DNA of 32,109 bases from contig SVTH01000009.1 of assembly GCA_015063885.1 (NCBI GenBank), positions 1 to 32,109 of the forward strand, in the 5' to 3' direction. Of this stretch, positions 14,198 through 22,545 are shown one piece after another (the stretch's first letter is position 1; each line of letters starts with the position of its first letter). The translations under genes were made by a program, and so were the position numbers. This stretch comes from Oscillospiraceae bacterium (GTDB taxonomy: Bacteria; Bacillota; Clostridia; Oscillospirales; CAG-382). Below the pieces are notes generated by a model. That model was given only the letters and a program-made list of their open reading frames with translations. It made no database searches and was not told where the DNA came from.

Positions 14198-16528
14198 ATG
14201 GCAGAAACGAGTAAAAAATACAAAGTCGGCGAACTGGCCAAGGATTTCGGTCTGAAGAATAAGGACGTCATCGACCTGTTTGCCAAGCACGGTCTTGCAG
14301 GGAAGTCTCACACCACCGCATTGGAGGACAGCGAGATCAGCATCTTTTTGGAGGCTCTGACCCAGCAGAACCAGGTGGATATCACCGCATATTTCAAGAC
14401 CTTCGACGATAAGAAGAAGGCAAAGAAGGAAGAAGAGCGCAAGAAGGCCGAGGAGGCACAGAAGGCCGCAGAGGAGGCCCGCCGCAAGCAGAAGGAAGCC
14501 CAGGCGGCTCAGAAGCGGAAGGCCAACCCCAACCAGCAGCCCCAGCAGCCTCAGAAGCAGCGCTCCAAGACGGAGGTGCGCGTGGTGGATACCCGCGGTA
14601 CCGTGGGCGTTGACCTGGGCAAATACGACGAGAAGCTGTTGAGCTACGACTCCGGTGACAACACCCAGTCCGGCAAGCAGAAGATCAAAAAGAAGAATAA
14701 GTTCCAGACCCCCGATCCCAAGGGCAAGGGCAAGGGTCCCCAGGGCAAGCAGCCTCCCAAGCCTCAGAACAAACCCAAGCCCGTACAGCTGACCATCTCC
14801 GTCCCCGACGAGATCACCGTCAGCGAGCTGGCTTCCCGCATGAAGCAGACGGTTGCCAACGTGGTGAAGAAGCTGATGAGCATGGGTGTGATGGCAGGCA
14901 TCAACGACGTCATCGACTACGATACCGCTTACCTGCTGGCAGACGAAATGGGCATCATCGTGAAGAAGGAGGTCGTTCTCTCCCTGGAGGACCGCCTCAT
15001 CGACACCGAGGCAGATCCCGAGGAGACTCTGCAGCACCGCGCACCCGTCGTGGTGGTTATGGGTCACGTTGACCACGGTAAGACCTCCCTGCTGGACGCC
15101 ATCCGCGACGCCCACGTCACCGCAGGAGAAGCCGGCGGTATTACCCAGCACATCGGTGCTTACAGCGTACACGTACACGACCAGGACATCACCTTCCTGG
15201 ACACCCCCGGTCACGAGGCCTTCACCGCCATGCGTGCAAGAGGTGCCAATATGACGGACATCGCCATTCTGGTGGTGGCGGCAGACGACGGTATCATGCC
15301 CCAGACCGTGGAGGCCATCAACCACGCCAAGGCGGCGGGCACTCCCATCATCGTTGCCATCAACAAGATGGACCGTCCCGGTGCCAACCCCGATAAGATC
15401 ATGACCGATCTTACCAACTACGAGCTGGTTCCCGAGGCATGGGGCGGCGACACCATTTGTATGCCCATCTCCGCCTTGAAGCGCCAGGGTATCGACGAGC
15501 TGTTGGATATGGTGCTGCTTACCGCTGAAATGATGGAGCTGAAGGCCAACCCCGACCGTAAGGCACAGGGCGTGGTGGTAGAGGCCCGTCTGGATAAGGG
15601 CAAGGGTACCGTGGCTACCTTCCTGGTGCAGAAGGGTACCTTGCGCACCGGCGACATCGTCATCGCAGGCACCGCCGTGGGCAGAGTCCGCGTGATGACC
15701 AACGACAAGGGCAGAACCGTGAAGGAAGCAGGCCCCTCCATCCCCGTGGAGATCACCGGTCTTTCCGAGGTGCCCAACGCAGGCGACCTGTTCTATGCCG
15801 TGAAGGACGAGAAGATGGCAAGAGACCTGGCAGAGGAGCGCAAGCAGACTGCCAAGAACGCCCATGCAGACGCCGTGAAGGTGAACCTGGACGACCTGTT
15901 CAGCCAGATCGGCAACGGCGTGCAGGATCTGAACATCATCGTCAAGGCAGACGTACAGGGTTCTGCGGAGGCGGTGAAGCAGAGCCTGGAGAAGCTTTCC
16001 AACGAAGAGGTCCGCGTGAAGGTGATCCACGCCGCAGTAGGCGGTATCACCGAAAGCGACGTGATGCTGGCATCTGCCTCCAACGCTCTGATCGTGGGCT
16101 TTAACATCCGTCCCGACCGTACCGCTACCGACGCGGCGGCAAGAGACAAGGTGGAGATCCGCACCTACCGTATCATCTACGACTGCATCGAGGAGATCAA
16201 GGCGGCCATGAAGGGCATGCTGGCTCCCGAGTTCAAGGAAAACGTCATCGGCCACGCAGAGGTCCGTCAGACCATCCACGTCCCCGGCGTTGGTACCATC
16301 GCAGGCTCCTACGTCACCGACGGCAAGGTTGCCAGAAACGCACAGATCCGCGTTCTCCGTGACAGCGTGGTGATCTTCGAGGATCAGATCTCCTCTCTGA
16401 AGAGATTCAAGGACGACGCCAAGGAAGTGAACAACGGCTACGAGTGCGGTATCGGCTTGGAGAAGTTCAACGATATCAAGGTAGGCGACGTTCTGGAAGC
16501 CTTCGTCATGGAAGAAGTGGCACGCTAA
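14198..16528 (+). CDS. infB: Translation initiation factor IF-2
   Basis: A 776-residue IF-2, the GTPase that brings initiator tRNA to the ribosome. The IF2_N domain is at about 1-60 ([21 protein letters not shown]). A Lys/Glu/Gln-rich linker at about 65-200 is followed by a second IF2_N-like segment ([22 protein letters not shown]). The G domain then shows G1 GHVDHGKTS near 287-296, DTPGHEAF and NKMDRPGAN, followed by domain II, domain III and the C-terminal fMet-tRNA-binding domain ([22 protein letters not shown]). The ribosome site is a modest GAAAGGAAC. The stop overlaps the rbfA start (TAATG). Confidence 0.97.
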   Translation: MAETSKKYKVGELAKDFGLKNKDVIDLFAKHGLAGKSHTTALEDSEISIFLEALTQQNQVDITAYFKTFDDKKKAKKEEERKKAEEAQKAAEEARRKQKEAQAAQKRKANPNQQPQQPQKQRSKTEVRVVDTRGTVGVDLGKYDEKLLSYDSGDNTQSGKQKIKKKNKFQTPDPKGKGKGPQGKQPPKPQNKPKPVQLTISVPDEITVSELASRMKQTVANVVKKLMSMGVMAGINDVIDYDTAYLLADEMGIIVKKEVVLSLEDRLIDTEADPEETLQHRAPVVVVMGHVDHGKTSLLDAIRDAHVTAGEAGGITQHIGAYSVHVHDQDITFLDTPGHEAFTAMRARGANMTDIAILVVAADDGIMPQTVEAINHAKAAGTPIIVAINKMDRPGANPDKIMTDLTNYELVPEAWGGDTICMPISALKRQGIDELLDMVLLTAEMMELKANPDRKAQGVVVEARLDKGKGTVATFLVQKGTLRTGDIVIAGTAVGRVRVMTNDKGRTVKEAGPSIPVEITGLSEVPNAGDLFYAVKDEKMARDLAEERKQTAKNAHADAVKVNLDDLFSQIGNGVQDLNIIVKADVQGSAEAVKQSLEKLSNEEVRVKVIHAAVGGITESDVMLASASNALIVGFNIRPDRTATDAAARDKVEIRTYRIIYDCIEEIKAAMKGMLAPEFKENVIGHAEVRQTIHVPGVGTIAGSYVTDGKVARNAQIRVLRDSVVIFEDQISSLKRFKDDAKEVNNGYECGIGLEKFNDIKVGDVLEAFVMEEVAR

Positions 16529-16878
16529 TGGTTGCGAACAGACAGGACCGCGTCAACGACGCCGTGGCGGCAGAGCTGGCCGTCATTTTGCGGACGGTGA
16601 AGGACCCCAGGGTCTCCCGTGCCTTTATCAGCATCTCCGGGGCGGAGGTCTCCAAGGATCTCTCCCAGGCGAAGATCTTTTACAGCGTGTTCGGCCCCGA
16701 TAAGGACGTGGAGGTGGGCATCCAATCCGCCTCCGGCTACATCCGCTCGGAGCTTGCCAAGCGTCTGAATCTGCGGATCACCCCCAAGCTCACCTTCATC
16801 CGTGAGCACGGGGCTCAGAAGGCTATGGACATCGCAAAAATTTTGAAGGATTTTCAAGATGAGCAACAGAATTCCTGA
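16528..16878 (+). CDS. rbfA: 30S ribosome-binding factor RbfA
   Basis: A 116-residue RbfA, a KH-fold factor that helps mature the 5' end of 16S rRNA in the 30S subunit. Recognisable parts are RQDRVNDAVAAELAVILRTVKDPRV, ISGAEVSKDLSQAKIFYSVFG and RSELAKRLNLRITPKLTFIRE. The ATG overlaps the infB stop, and the C-terminus overlaps the next gene by 20 bases. Both point to coupled translation. Confidence 0.95.
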   Translation: MVANRQDRVNDAVAAELAVILRTVKDPRVSRAFISISGAEVSKDLSQAKIFYSVFGPDKDVEVGIQSASGYIRSELAKRLNLRITPKLTFIREHGAQKAMDIAKILKDFQDEQQNS

Positions 16879-17818
16879 GGAAGAGGTGCTTACGTTCCTC
16901 CGGGAACGGGATCACTTCCTCATCTTCACCCACAATTCCCCCGACGGTGACACCGTGGGCTCCGCCATGGCCTTGGTCATGGGATTGAGAGCCTTGGGGA
17001 AGCGTGCAGTTGCATACAACAGAGAGGGCGTGCCGGAGCGGCTCGCCTTCCTGCCCTTTGGGGAATATTTTTTGGAGGAGGTCGCCGATACGACAGGGTA
17101 CACCCTGGTTTCCGTGGACGTGGCTTCCCCCAAGATGCTTTCCCTGCCCGAGGCGGGATATACCTTCGCCCTTTCCATCGACCATCACAAGGTGAACACC
17201 ATAAGCTGTGAAAGGCTGTACCTGCGGGACGATCTCATCGCCGCGGGGGAAGCGGTGTTTGAGATCCTTCGTGACCTGGGGGTGGAGCTGACGGCAGAGC
17301 TGGCGCTGCCCTTGTACACCGCCATCTGCTCCGACAGCGGAGGCTTCCGCTATCAGGCCACCCGCCCCGAGACCATGCGCTACGCCGCAGAGCTGATGGG
17401 GACGGGGATTGATTTTGCAAGGATCTGCCGTCTGCTGTTCGACAGCAAATCCCCCTCCCAGATCGCCGCAGAAAAGCTGGGCTACCAAAAGCTGGAATTG
17501 CATTTCGGCGGTCGGTTCGCCTTGGTGGCGGTGACGGAGGAGGAGCTGAAAAACGCAGGTGCAACCGAAGAGGACACGGAGGTGCTTAACCAGATCCCCC
17601 GTCAGATCGCAGGGGTGCAGATGTCCGCCGTGATCAAGCCCAAGGGCAATTTTGTGAAATGTTCCTTCCGCTCCAACGAGGATATCGACGTTGCCGCCCT
17701 GGCGCAGACCCAAAACGGGGGCGGTCATTACCACGCCGCAGGGTTTTCCATGGAAAACGCCACGGTGGAGGCTGTGAGGGAGCTGGTGCTCTCCATGGCA
17801 GAAGGAGCGGTTTTATGA
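16859..17818 (+). CDS. nrnA: DHH-family phosphoesterase, NrnA-like (oligoribonuclease / pAp phosphatase)
   Basis: A 319-residue DHH/DHHA1 phosphoesterase. His25, Asp29 and Asp31 (THNSPDGDTVGS), Asp87 (VSVDVAS) and the DHH triad at 108-110 (SIDHHKVN) provide the metal site. The C-terminal DHHA1 domain contains GGGHYHAAGF. NrnA relatives degrade short oligoribonucleotides and dephosphorylate pAp. Its place between rbfA and truB is standard in Bacillota. It starts inside the rbfA 3' end and overlaps the truB start by 4 bases. Confidence 0.93.
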   Translation: MSNRIPEEEVLTFLRERDHFLIFTHNSPDGDTVGSAMALVMGLRALGKRAVAYNREGVPERLAFLPFGEYFLEEVADTTGYTLVSVDVASPKMLSLPEAGYTFALSIDHHKVNTISCERLYLRDDLIAAGEAVFEILRDLGVELTAELALPLYTAICSDSGGFRYQATRPETMRYAAELMGTGIDFARICRLLFDSKSPSQIAAEKLGYQKLELHFGGRFALVAVTEEELKNAGATEEDTEVLNQIPRQIAGVQMSAVIKPKGNFVKCSFRSNEDIDVAALAQTQNGGGHYHAAGFSMENATVEAVRELVLSMAEGAVL

Positions 17819-18708
17819 GCGAGCTTTGCGGCATTTTCATCGTAGACAAGCCCGTGGGGGTCACCTCCCAGGTGGTCATCGGCAGACTCCGCAAGGTGAC
17901 GGGGATCCGCAGGATCGGCCATTGCGGGACCCTGGATCCCCTGGCGAGCGGTGTGCTGCCCGTGATGATCGGCAACGCCACCAAGGCCTGCGAATATCTC
18001 ATGGATCACGACAAGGTGTACGTGGCCTCCATCCGTTTGGGGGTGGAGACGGACACCGAGGACATCACCGGCGAGGTAACCGCCCGTCACGAAGGAGCAC
18101 TCCCCTCTTTTGAGGAGTTCCAACAGGTTGCGAAGACCTTCGTGGGAGAGATCGATCAGATCCCGCCCATGTATTCCGCTCTCAAAAAGGACGGCGTCAA
18201 GCTGGTAAACCTGGCGAGAGAGGGTGTCACCGTGGAGCGGGAGCCCCGGAAGGTCACCATCCACAGCCTGGAGACCTATGAGGAGAAGGGAGAGTTCTTC
18301 CTGCGGGTACATTGCTCCCGAGGGACCTACATCCGTACCCTTTGCGCCGACATCGGCAAAAAGCTGGGCTGCGGGGCCTGTATGGCTTCCCTGCGGCGGA
18401 CCTCCGTGGGACAGTTTGACGAAGGTCAGAGCGTTCCCCTGGACGAGCTGCGGGAGTACACCGTAGAGCAGGTGGCGGAAAAGCTGATCCCCATCGAGAC
18501 ACTCTTTTCCCACTACCCCGAGGCGAAATTGCCTGCCTTTTACGCCAAGCTTTACGCCCACGGGGAGAAGATCACCATCTCCAAATTCAAGCTCCAAGGA
18601 AAGGTTGGGGACCGTTTCCGCGTCACCACTCCCGAGGGGCGGTTCACCGTGGGAGAGATCTCCGAATACCACGGAAAACTGCAATTGGGAGCAAAAATGT
18701 TCTTTTAA
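17815..18708 (+). CDS. truB: tRNA pseudouridine(55) synthase TruB
   Basis: A 297-residue TruB, which converts U55 in the T-loop of tRNAs to pseudouridine. The catalytic aspartate is Asp41 in GHCGTLDPLASGVL. Other family blocks are GIFIVDKPVGVTSQ, YVASIRLGVETDTEDITGE, QIPPMYSALKKDG and CSRGTYIRTLCADIG. A C-terminal domain follows from about 240. It is the last gene of the operon: a terminator comes next at 18746-18785. The ribF gene that often follows truB in Bacillota is absent here. Confidence 0.96.
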   Translation: MSELCGIFIVDKPVGVTSQVVIGRLRKVTGIRRIGHCGTLDPLASGVLPVMIGNATKACEYLMDHDKVYVASIRLGVETDTEDITGEVTARHEGALPSFEEFQQVAKTFVGEIDQIPPMYSALKKDGVKLVNLAREGVTVEREPRKVTIHSLETYEEKGEFFLRVHCSRGTYIRTLCADIGKKLGCGACMASLRRTSVGQFDEGQSVPLDELREYTVEQVAEKLIPIETLFSHYPEAKLPAFYAKLYAHGEKITISKFKLQGKVGDRFRVTTPEGRFTVGEISEYHGKLQLGAKMFF

Positions 18709-18745
18709 CCAAGGAACGTCCCACCGTTTAACAAAAAATGACACG

Positions 18746-18785
18746 CCGTGTGTGGTACTATGAAGGTGCCCCACACGGTTTTTTG
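18746..18785 (+). terminator. Terminator of the rimP-truB operon
   Basis: CCGTGTGTGG pairs with CCCACACGG (one bulged base) around a 15-base loop and is followed by TTTTTTGTTT. Confidence 0.75.
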
Positions 18786-18792
18786 TTTAAAA

Positions 18793-19038
18793 AATGAAGT
18801 GCTGCGCAATGAAGTGGCTTCGCCAATGAAGTGCTGCGCAATGAAGTTGCGACCAAAGGTCGCAAATGTTAAGTTGTTTTGCCAATGGGATATTTCCATC
18901 ACTTAACAACATAGCATTTGCACGCTCTGCGTGCAACTTCATTGACGCGATAGCGTCACTTCATTTCGGCTCTGCCGAACTTCATTTGTGCAAGGCACAA
19001 CTTCATTGCACCTTCGGTGCACTTCATCGGCTCTGCCG
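18793..19038. repeat. Hairpin array B: variable hairpins with mirrored AATGAAGT linkers
   Basis: The linker AATGAAGT occurs at 18793, 18808, 18825 and 18840, then a variant at about 18865. A central palindrome (TGTTAAGT at 18868-18875 with ACTTAACA at 18901-18908) marks the mirror axis. The inverted linker ACTTCATT follows at 18936, 18958, 18979 and 19000, and truncated at 19021. Between linkers sit hairpins of unrelated sequence, such as GGC/GCC, a 7-bp TGCGACC/GGTCGCA, TGCACGC/GCGTGCA, GACGC/GCGTC, TCGGC/GCCGA, TGTGC/GCACA and GCACC/GGTGC. The array fills the interval from the truB terminator to the parB ribosome site, so it is probably in the parB leader if transcription starts upstream of it. 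Confidence 0.85.
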
Positions 19039-19058
19039 CTTTTCTCTCGGAGGTCTCT

Positions 19059-19934
19059 ATGTTCCAAACCAAAAAGAAAACCCAAAAGATCTACCTTCTC
19101 CCCATCGAAGAGCTTGCCCCCAACAGGATGCAGCCCCGCAAGGCCTTCGACGAGGGGGAGCTTTTGGCACTTTCGGAAAGTCTCAAGCAACACGGCTTCC
19201 TACAGCCTATCACAGTGCGCAGGACGGATCCTCTCCCCTTCCCCGAGGACTTGCAAGCCCCCGCCTTTGAGATCATTGCAGGGGAACGTAGATGGCGAGC
19301 GGCAAAGCTGGCGAATCTGGAGCAGGTGCCCTGCATCATCCGCAAGGCGGACAAGGAGGAATCCGCCTATCTGGCCCTCATCGAGAACCTGCAGCGGAAG
19401 GAGCTGGGGTATTTCGAGGAGGCGGAGGCCTTGCGGAACCTGCTGTTGATGACCGACTATTCCCAAGCAAAGCTGGCGGAAAAGCTGTCCATCAGCCCCT
19501 CCGCTCTTTCCAACAAATTGCGCCTGCTGTCCCTGCCCGAGGGGCAGAGAAAGCTGATTTTGGAGCAGGGCTTCGGGGAACGGCACGCAAGGGCTTTTTT
19601 GAAGATCCGTGACGACGCCGCACGGCGAAGCGCCATTTTGCAGGCGGGAAAGGAAGGCCTCACCGCCAAAGCCGCCGAGGCGCTGGCGGACAGCTTCAAC
19701 AGGGAGCAGACCGCCTTCAAGCAGGAGGAAAAGCCCCCGGTCAAGAAGCCCCATCGGGTGGTTTTGGTGAAGGATCTGCGGTTCTTTTTCAACACCCTGG
19801 AGCGCTCTCTTTCCCTGCTGGAGGAGGCGGGATTTTCCGTGGAAAAACAGCGGACGGAGACGGAAAACAGCTATGAGATCACCCTCTCGGTGAGCAAGAC
19901 CAAGCCCTCCGACACGGCAAAAAGCGGTGGATAG
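19059..19934 (+). CDS. parB: ParB/Noc-family chromosome partitioning protein
   Basis: A 291-residue ParB-family protein (Spo0J/Noc type). The N-terminal CTP-binding domain shows RMQPRKAFDEGELLALSESL, HGFLQPITVRR and the GERRWRAAKLA box with its key arginines. The central helix-turn-helix is YSQAKLAEKLSISPSALSNKLRLLSLP. The C-terminal third (about 235-280) would be the dimerisation domain. The start is the ATG after CGGAGG at 19048-19053. No parA lies nearby. I see no canonical parS 16-mer around it, so Noc-like or ParB cannot be decided. The DnaA-box cluster starts at its stop codon. Confidence 0.92.
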   Translation: MFQTKKKTQKIYLLPIEELAPNRMQPRKAFDEGELLALSESLKQHGFLQPITVRRTDPLPFPEDLQAPAFEIIAGERRWRAAKLANLEQVPCIIRKADKEESAYLALIENLQRKELGYFEEAEALRNLLLMTDYSQAKLAEKLSISPSALSNKLRLLSLPEGQRKLILEQGFGERHARAFLKIRDDAARRSAILQAGKEGLTAKAAEALADSFNREQTAFKQEEKPPVKKPHRVVLVKDLRFFFNTLERSLSLLEEAGFSVEKQRTETENSYEITLSVSKTKPSDTAKSGG

Positions 19935-20150
19935 ATTGTGGGCAAATGTGGATAACTACCCCCACTTATCCACCGCAGGGAGAAGGAGTTATCCACATTT
20001 TTCAAATTGACAGAACACTTGTTCTCTGTGTATTAGAACACTTGTTCGGAATATGGTTGTTCCGCCAAGTCGTGTCGAAAAATGTCGAAAAAAGTTATCC
20101 ACCAAAAATCTGCCTCCTCTACTACTACAACTACTTACATGTACCTATTA
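19926..20150. other. Candidate replication origin (oriC): DnaA boxes plus DnaA-trio-like track
   Basis: Perfect DnaA boxes (TTATCCACA) lie at 19947-19955 (inverted) and 19989-19997. One-mismatch boxes (TTATCCACC) lie at 19966-19974 and 20095-20103, and a weaker one overlaps the parB stop at 19926-19934. After the last box comes a 15-base spacer with CTGCCTCC. Next is a run of trinucleotides CTA CTA CTA CAA CTA CTT (about 20118-20135), then an AT-rich stretch. This box, GC-rich spacer, trio and AT-rich order matches the basal unwinding element described for Bacillus subtilis. Against it, the genes on both sides run toward the region (head-on to forks leaving it) and dnaA is not adjacent. No gene is visible in the interval. 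Confidence 0.6.
20007..20047 (+). promoter_or_regulatory. Promoter-like sequence with two LexA-type boxes
   Basis: TTGACA at 20007-20012 and TATTAG at 20031-20036 (18-bp spacer) enclose GAACACTTGTTC at 20013-20024. A second identical GAACACTTGTTC follows at 20036-20047. The boxes fit the Gram-positive SOS consensus GAAC-N4-GTTC. No convincing gene follows on the plus strand before about 20240, so a short RNA or a purely local role is possible. Confidence 0.55.
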
Positions 20151-20205
20151 AAAAAGGGTTAGTGGTAGGGTACGCCCGCGGGCGCGAAAGCTCTTTTTTG
20201 GAGAA

Positions 20206-20238
20206 CGAAAAAACCGGCTCTTTCGAACCGGTTGTTTT
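20206..20238 (-). terminator. Terminator of the lysC-yigZ operon
   Basis: On the minus strand, AACCGG and CCGGTT flank a short loop and are followed by TTTTTTC. It lies just after the yigZ stop. The flanking A tract makes it potentially bidirectional. Confidence 0.65.
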
Positions 20239-20243
20239 TGTGT

Positions 20244-20867
20244 TTACAGGCAATCGTACCGCTCGCCCTCTGCCTTCAGAATGGCACGGCCGTTGGTACG
20301 CTCGGTGACCGCCTTTTCCAGGGCGGAAAACTCCCCTTCCCGCAAGGCGGCGGAGATCCGCACGTCATCGGCGTAGACGGTATCCAGGCGGAGCATGGTG
20401 TAGTTTTCCAGAATGGGCTCCACCTTCTGCAGGTCGGAATAGGTCACCCGCAAAGAGAACACCAACAGCTTTTCCACCACGGCTTTCCCTGCGGCGTCCA
20501 AGGCCATTTTAGCCCCCTGGCTGTAGGCCCGCACCAAGCCTCCCGTGCCCAGCAGGATCCCGCCGAAATAGCGGGTCACCACCACGGCCACGTCGGTAAC
20601 GCCCTCTTTTCTCAGCACGTCCAGAACGGGCAGTCCCGCAGTGCCGTGAGGCTCCCCGTCGTCGGAGAAGCGGGTGACGTTGTTCTCTCGTAAGAGGTAG
20701 GCGTACACGTTGTGCTTGGCGTCGGCGTATTGCTTTTTGATCTTGTTCACGAAAGCGATGGCTTCCTCCTCCGTCTTCACGGGGGTGATGTTGCCGATGA
20801 ACTCGCTTTTCCGTTCAACAAAAGAAGCCGTGGCGGCTTCTTTTACTGTGGTCCATCCTGCGCTCAT
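20244..20867 (-). CDS. yigZ: YigZ/IMPACT family protein (UPF0029)
   Basis: A 207-residue YigZ/YvyE/IMPACT-family protein. The signature FSDDGEPHGTAGLPVLDVL lies near the middle of the N-terminal domain, followed by VVVTRYFGGILLGTGGLVRAY. A C-terminal ferredoxin-like DUF1949 domain follows. The biochemical role in bacteria is unsettled; the eukaryotic homologue regulates eIF2 kinase signalling. The ATG overlaps the lysC stop (ATGA), so it is the second gene of a two-gene operon. Confidence 0.93.
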   Translation of the reverse strand: MSAGWTTVKEAATASFVERKSEFIGNITPVKTEEEAIAFVNKIKKQYADAKHNVYAYLLRENNVTRFSDDGEPHGTAGLPVLDVLRKEGVTDVAVVVTRYFGGILLGTGGLVRAYSQGAKMALDAAGKAVVEKLLVFSLRVTYSDLQKVEPILENYTMLRLDTVYADDVRISAALREGEFSALEKAVTERTNGRAILKAEGERYDCL

Positions 20868-22192
20868 TCCGCAAACTCCGCGTAGATAGCACGGATGGCC
20901 TTTTCAAATTCGTCTTCGTTCACACCCACGATGATGTTCAGCTCGGAGGAGCCCTGGTCGATCATGCGGATGTTGATGTCCTCTCTTGCCAATGCGTTGA
21001 ACACGCGGCAAGCGGTACCGGGGGTGCCTGCCATTCCGCGGCCAACCACGGCCACCAGAGCCAGGTTATCCTCGATGGCCAGGTAATCGGGGTGGACGGC
21101 TTCGTTGATGCGGGCGGTGATCTCCTGCTCTCTGCCGTCGATATCCGCCCCGGAAAGCACCACGCACATGGTGTCGATGCCGGAGGGGAGATGCTCAAAG
21201 GAGATGCCCATGTCTGCGATGACTTGGAGCACCTTGAGACCGAAGCCCACCTCCTGGTTCATCATATCCTTTTCCAGGTGGATGAGACGCAAGCCCTTCC
21301 GCCCTGCGATGCCGGTGATGACGCCGCCATGGGTCAGACTTGCACCCTTGGGCACGATGAAGGTGCCGTTATCGTCGGGTCTGTTGGTATTTTTGATGTT
21401 AATGGGAATGCCTGCCACCTTTACGGGGAAAATAGAATCCTCATGGAGCACGGAGGCGCCCATGTAGGAAAGCTCACGAAGCTCACGGTAGGTGATGACC
21501 TCGATGGGCTTGGGGGAGTCTACGATGCGGGGATCCACCATCAAGAAGCCGGAAACGTCCGTCCAGTTCTCGTAAAGATCCGCCCCTGCGGCACGTGCCA
21601 CGATGGCACCGGTGATGTCGGATCCGCCTCTGGAGAAGGTCTTCACCGCGCCGTTGGGCATACTGCCGTAGAACCCGGGGATCACCGCGTTCTTGCAACG
21701 GGAAAGACGGCGGGACATAACGCGGTTGGTGAGCTCCGCTTCAAAGACACCGTCCTTGTCGAAGAAGATCACCTCTGCGGCGTCGATAAAGGTAAAGCCC
21801 AGGTAGGCCGCCATGATGATACCGTTCAGGTATTCCCCGCGGCTTGCCACGTAATCCAGGGTGGTACCCTCTGCCAGCTGGGTATGGATGATCTCCAGCT
21901 CCCCGGTAAGGTCCAAATTCAGACCCAGCCCGCGGATGATGCCCAGATAGCGCTCGCCGATCTCACGGAAGGTCTCCTCAAAGGGCTGACCGTTTGCGCT
22001 CTCGGTATAGGCCTTAATCAAAAGGTCGGTCACCTTGGTATCCCCCGCAAACCGCTTGCCGGGTGCGGAAGGCACCACGAAACGGCGGGATTCCTCCCCG
22101 CGGATGATGGCAACAGCCTTTAAGATCTGCTCTGCGGAGGCCAAAGAGCTGCCGCCGAACTTCACCACTTTATTTTGATAAACGTTTTTCAT
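20864..22192 (-). CDS. lysC: Aspartate kinase
   Basis: A 442-residue monofunctional aspartokinase, which phosphorylates aspartate in the first step to lysine, threonine and methionine. The N-terminal kinase motif KFGGSSLAS is at about 9-17, with GSDITGAIVARAAGADLYENWTDVSGF in the kinase core. Two C-terminal ACT domains follow (LRLIHLEKDMMNQEVGF... and LALVAVVGRGMAGTPGTACRVFNAL), suggesting amino-acid feedback. The ATG at 22192 has a GGGAG site about 11 bases upstream and a clear promoter. No lysine riboswitch is visible in the short leader. Confidence 0.95.
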   Translation of the reverse strand: MKNVYQNKVVKFGGSSLASAEQILKAVAIIRGEESRRFVVPSAPGKRFAGDTKVTDLLIKAYTESANGQPFEETFREIGERYLGIIRGLGLNLDLTGELEIIHTQLAEGTTLDYVASRGEYLNGIIMAAYLGFTFIDAAEVIFFDKDGVFEAELTNRVMSRRLSRCKNAVIPGFYGSMPNGAVKTFSRGGSDITGAIVARAAGADLYENWTDVSGFLMVDPRIVDSPKPIEVITYRELRELSYMGASVLHEDSIFPVKVAGIPINIKNTNRPDDNGTFIVPKGASLTHGGVITGIAGRKGLRLIHLEKDMMNQEVGFGLKVLQVIADMGISFEHLPSGIDTMCVVLSGADIDGREQEITARINEAVHPDYLAIEDNLALVAVVGRGMAGTPGTACRVFNALAREDINIRMIDQGSSELNIIVGVNEDEFEKAIRAIYAEFAE

Positions 22193-22240
22193 AAAAACCG
22201 ATACTCCCTTACACTGTAAGAATATCCAACAGACTGTCAC

Positions 22241-22269
22241 ATTGTACCATATTCCCGTGAAATTTGCAA
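22241..22269 (-). promoter_or_regulatory. Promoter of lysC-yigZ
   Basis: On the minus strand, TTGCAA (22264-22269) and TACAAT (22241-22246) with a 17-bp spacer, about 50 bases upstream of the lysC start. Confidence 0.75.
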
Positions 22270-22272
22270 TAC

Positions 22273-22324
22273 CTGTTTTTCACAAAACCCCGATGTCTCT
22301 GGGGTTTAGCCCTGTGAAAAACAG
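22273..22324. repeat. Large nested inverted repeat upstream of lysC
   Basis: CTGTTTTTCACA (22273-22284) and TGTGAAAAACAG (22313-22324) are perfect complements. Inside them AAACCCC (22285-22291) pairs with GGGGTTT (22301-22307), leaving only AGCCC bulged. It may terminate the AlbA_2-gene transcript on the minus strand, though the T-run is short. Confidence 0.65.
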
Positions 22325-22362
22325 AGAAGAGGAAGGTAAGGGGTGAGTGTTATAGCATCAAC

Positions 22363-22387
22363 AAGCCTTACGGCTTTGCGTGTTTGA
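22363..22387 (+). repeat. Left 25-nt direct repeat flanking the AlbA_2 island
   Basis: Positions 22363-22387 match 24301-24325 at 23 of 25 bases (AAGCCTTaCGGCTTTGCG...GTTTGA). The repeat contains a small AAGCC/GGCTT palindrome. Between here and the AlbA_2 stop (22388-22545) I see only paired AGTCAA-type motifs at 22446-22463 and 22521-22539 and no supported gene. Confidence 0.5.
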
Positions 22388-22545
22388 GGCCCTGTACGGC
22401 AATCGCAGAGCAAAAAACTGGCAGTCGTCCACCTAACAATTCATGGATCAACTACCAGTCAAGCAAAAAAATCGGCTAAACACAGCCATTGACAGCCTTT
22501 TCAAGCCCAAAACCATGTCTGAGTCAACTATGAGTCAAGTAAAAA

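Noticed and set aside
18793..19038. Short regularly spaced repeats that could suggest a CRISPR array
   Set aside because: Repeats are only 8 bp, the intervening segments are 7-17 bp and palindromic, repeat orientation flips in the middle, and no cas genes are present.
19059..20150. parS sites near parB
   Set aside because: I looked for TGTTNCACGTGAAACA-like 16-mers. The GAACACTTGTTC palindromes lack the CACGTG core and fit LexA boxes better.
20073..20170. A possible 26-codon peptide (ATG TCG AAA AAA ...) downstream of the LexA-type boxes
   Set aside because: No Shine-Dalgarno sequence precedes it, and its threonine run is the translated CTA/ACT track of the presumed origin. Kept only as a reason to look for a transcript.
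19946..20308. An open frame across the DnaA-box cluster
   Set aside because: It has no ribosome site, no recognisable sequence, and overlaps the DnaA boxes, the terminator and yigZ.
22193..22240. Lysine riboswitch before lysC
   Set aside because: The leader after the promoter is only about 50 bases, far too short for the roughly 170-base L-box.
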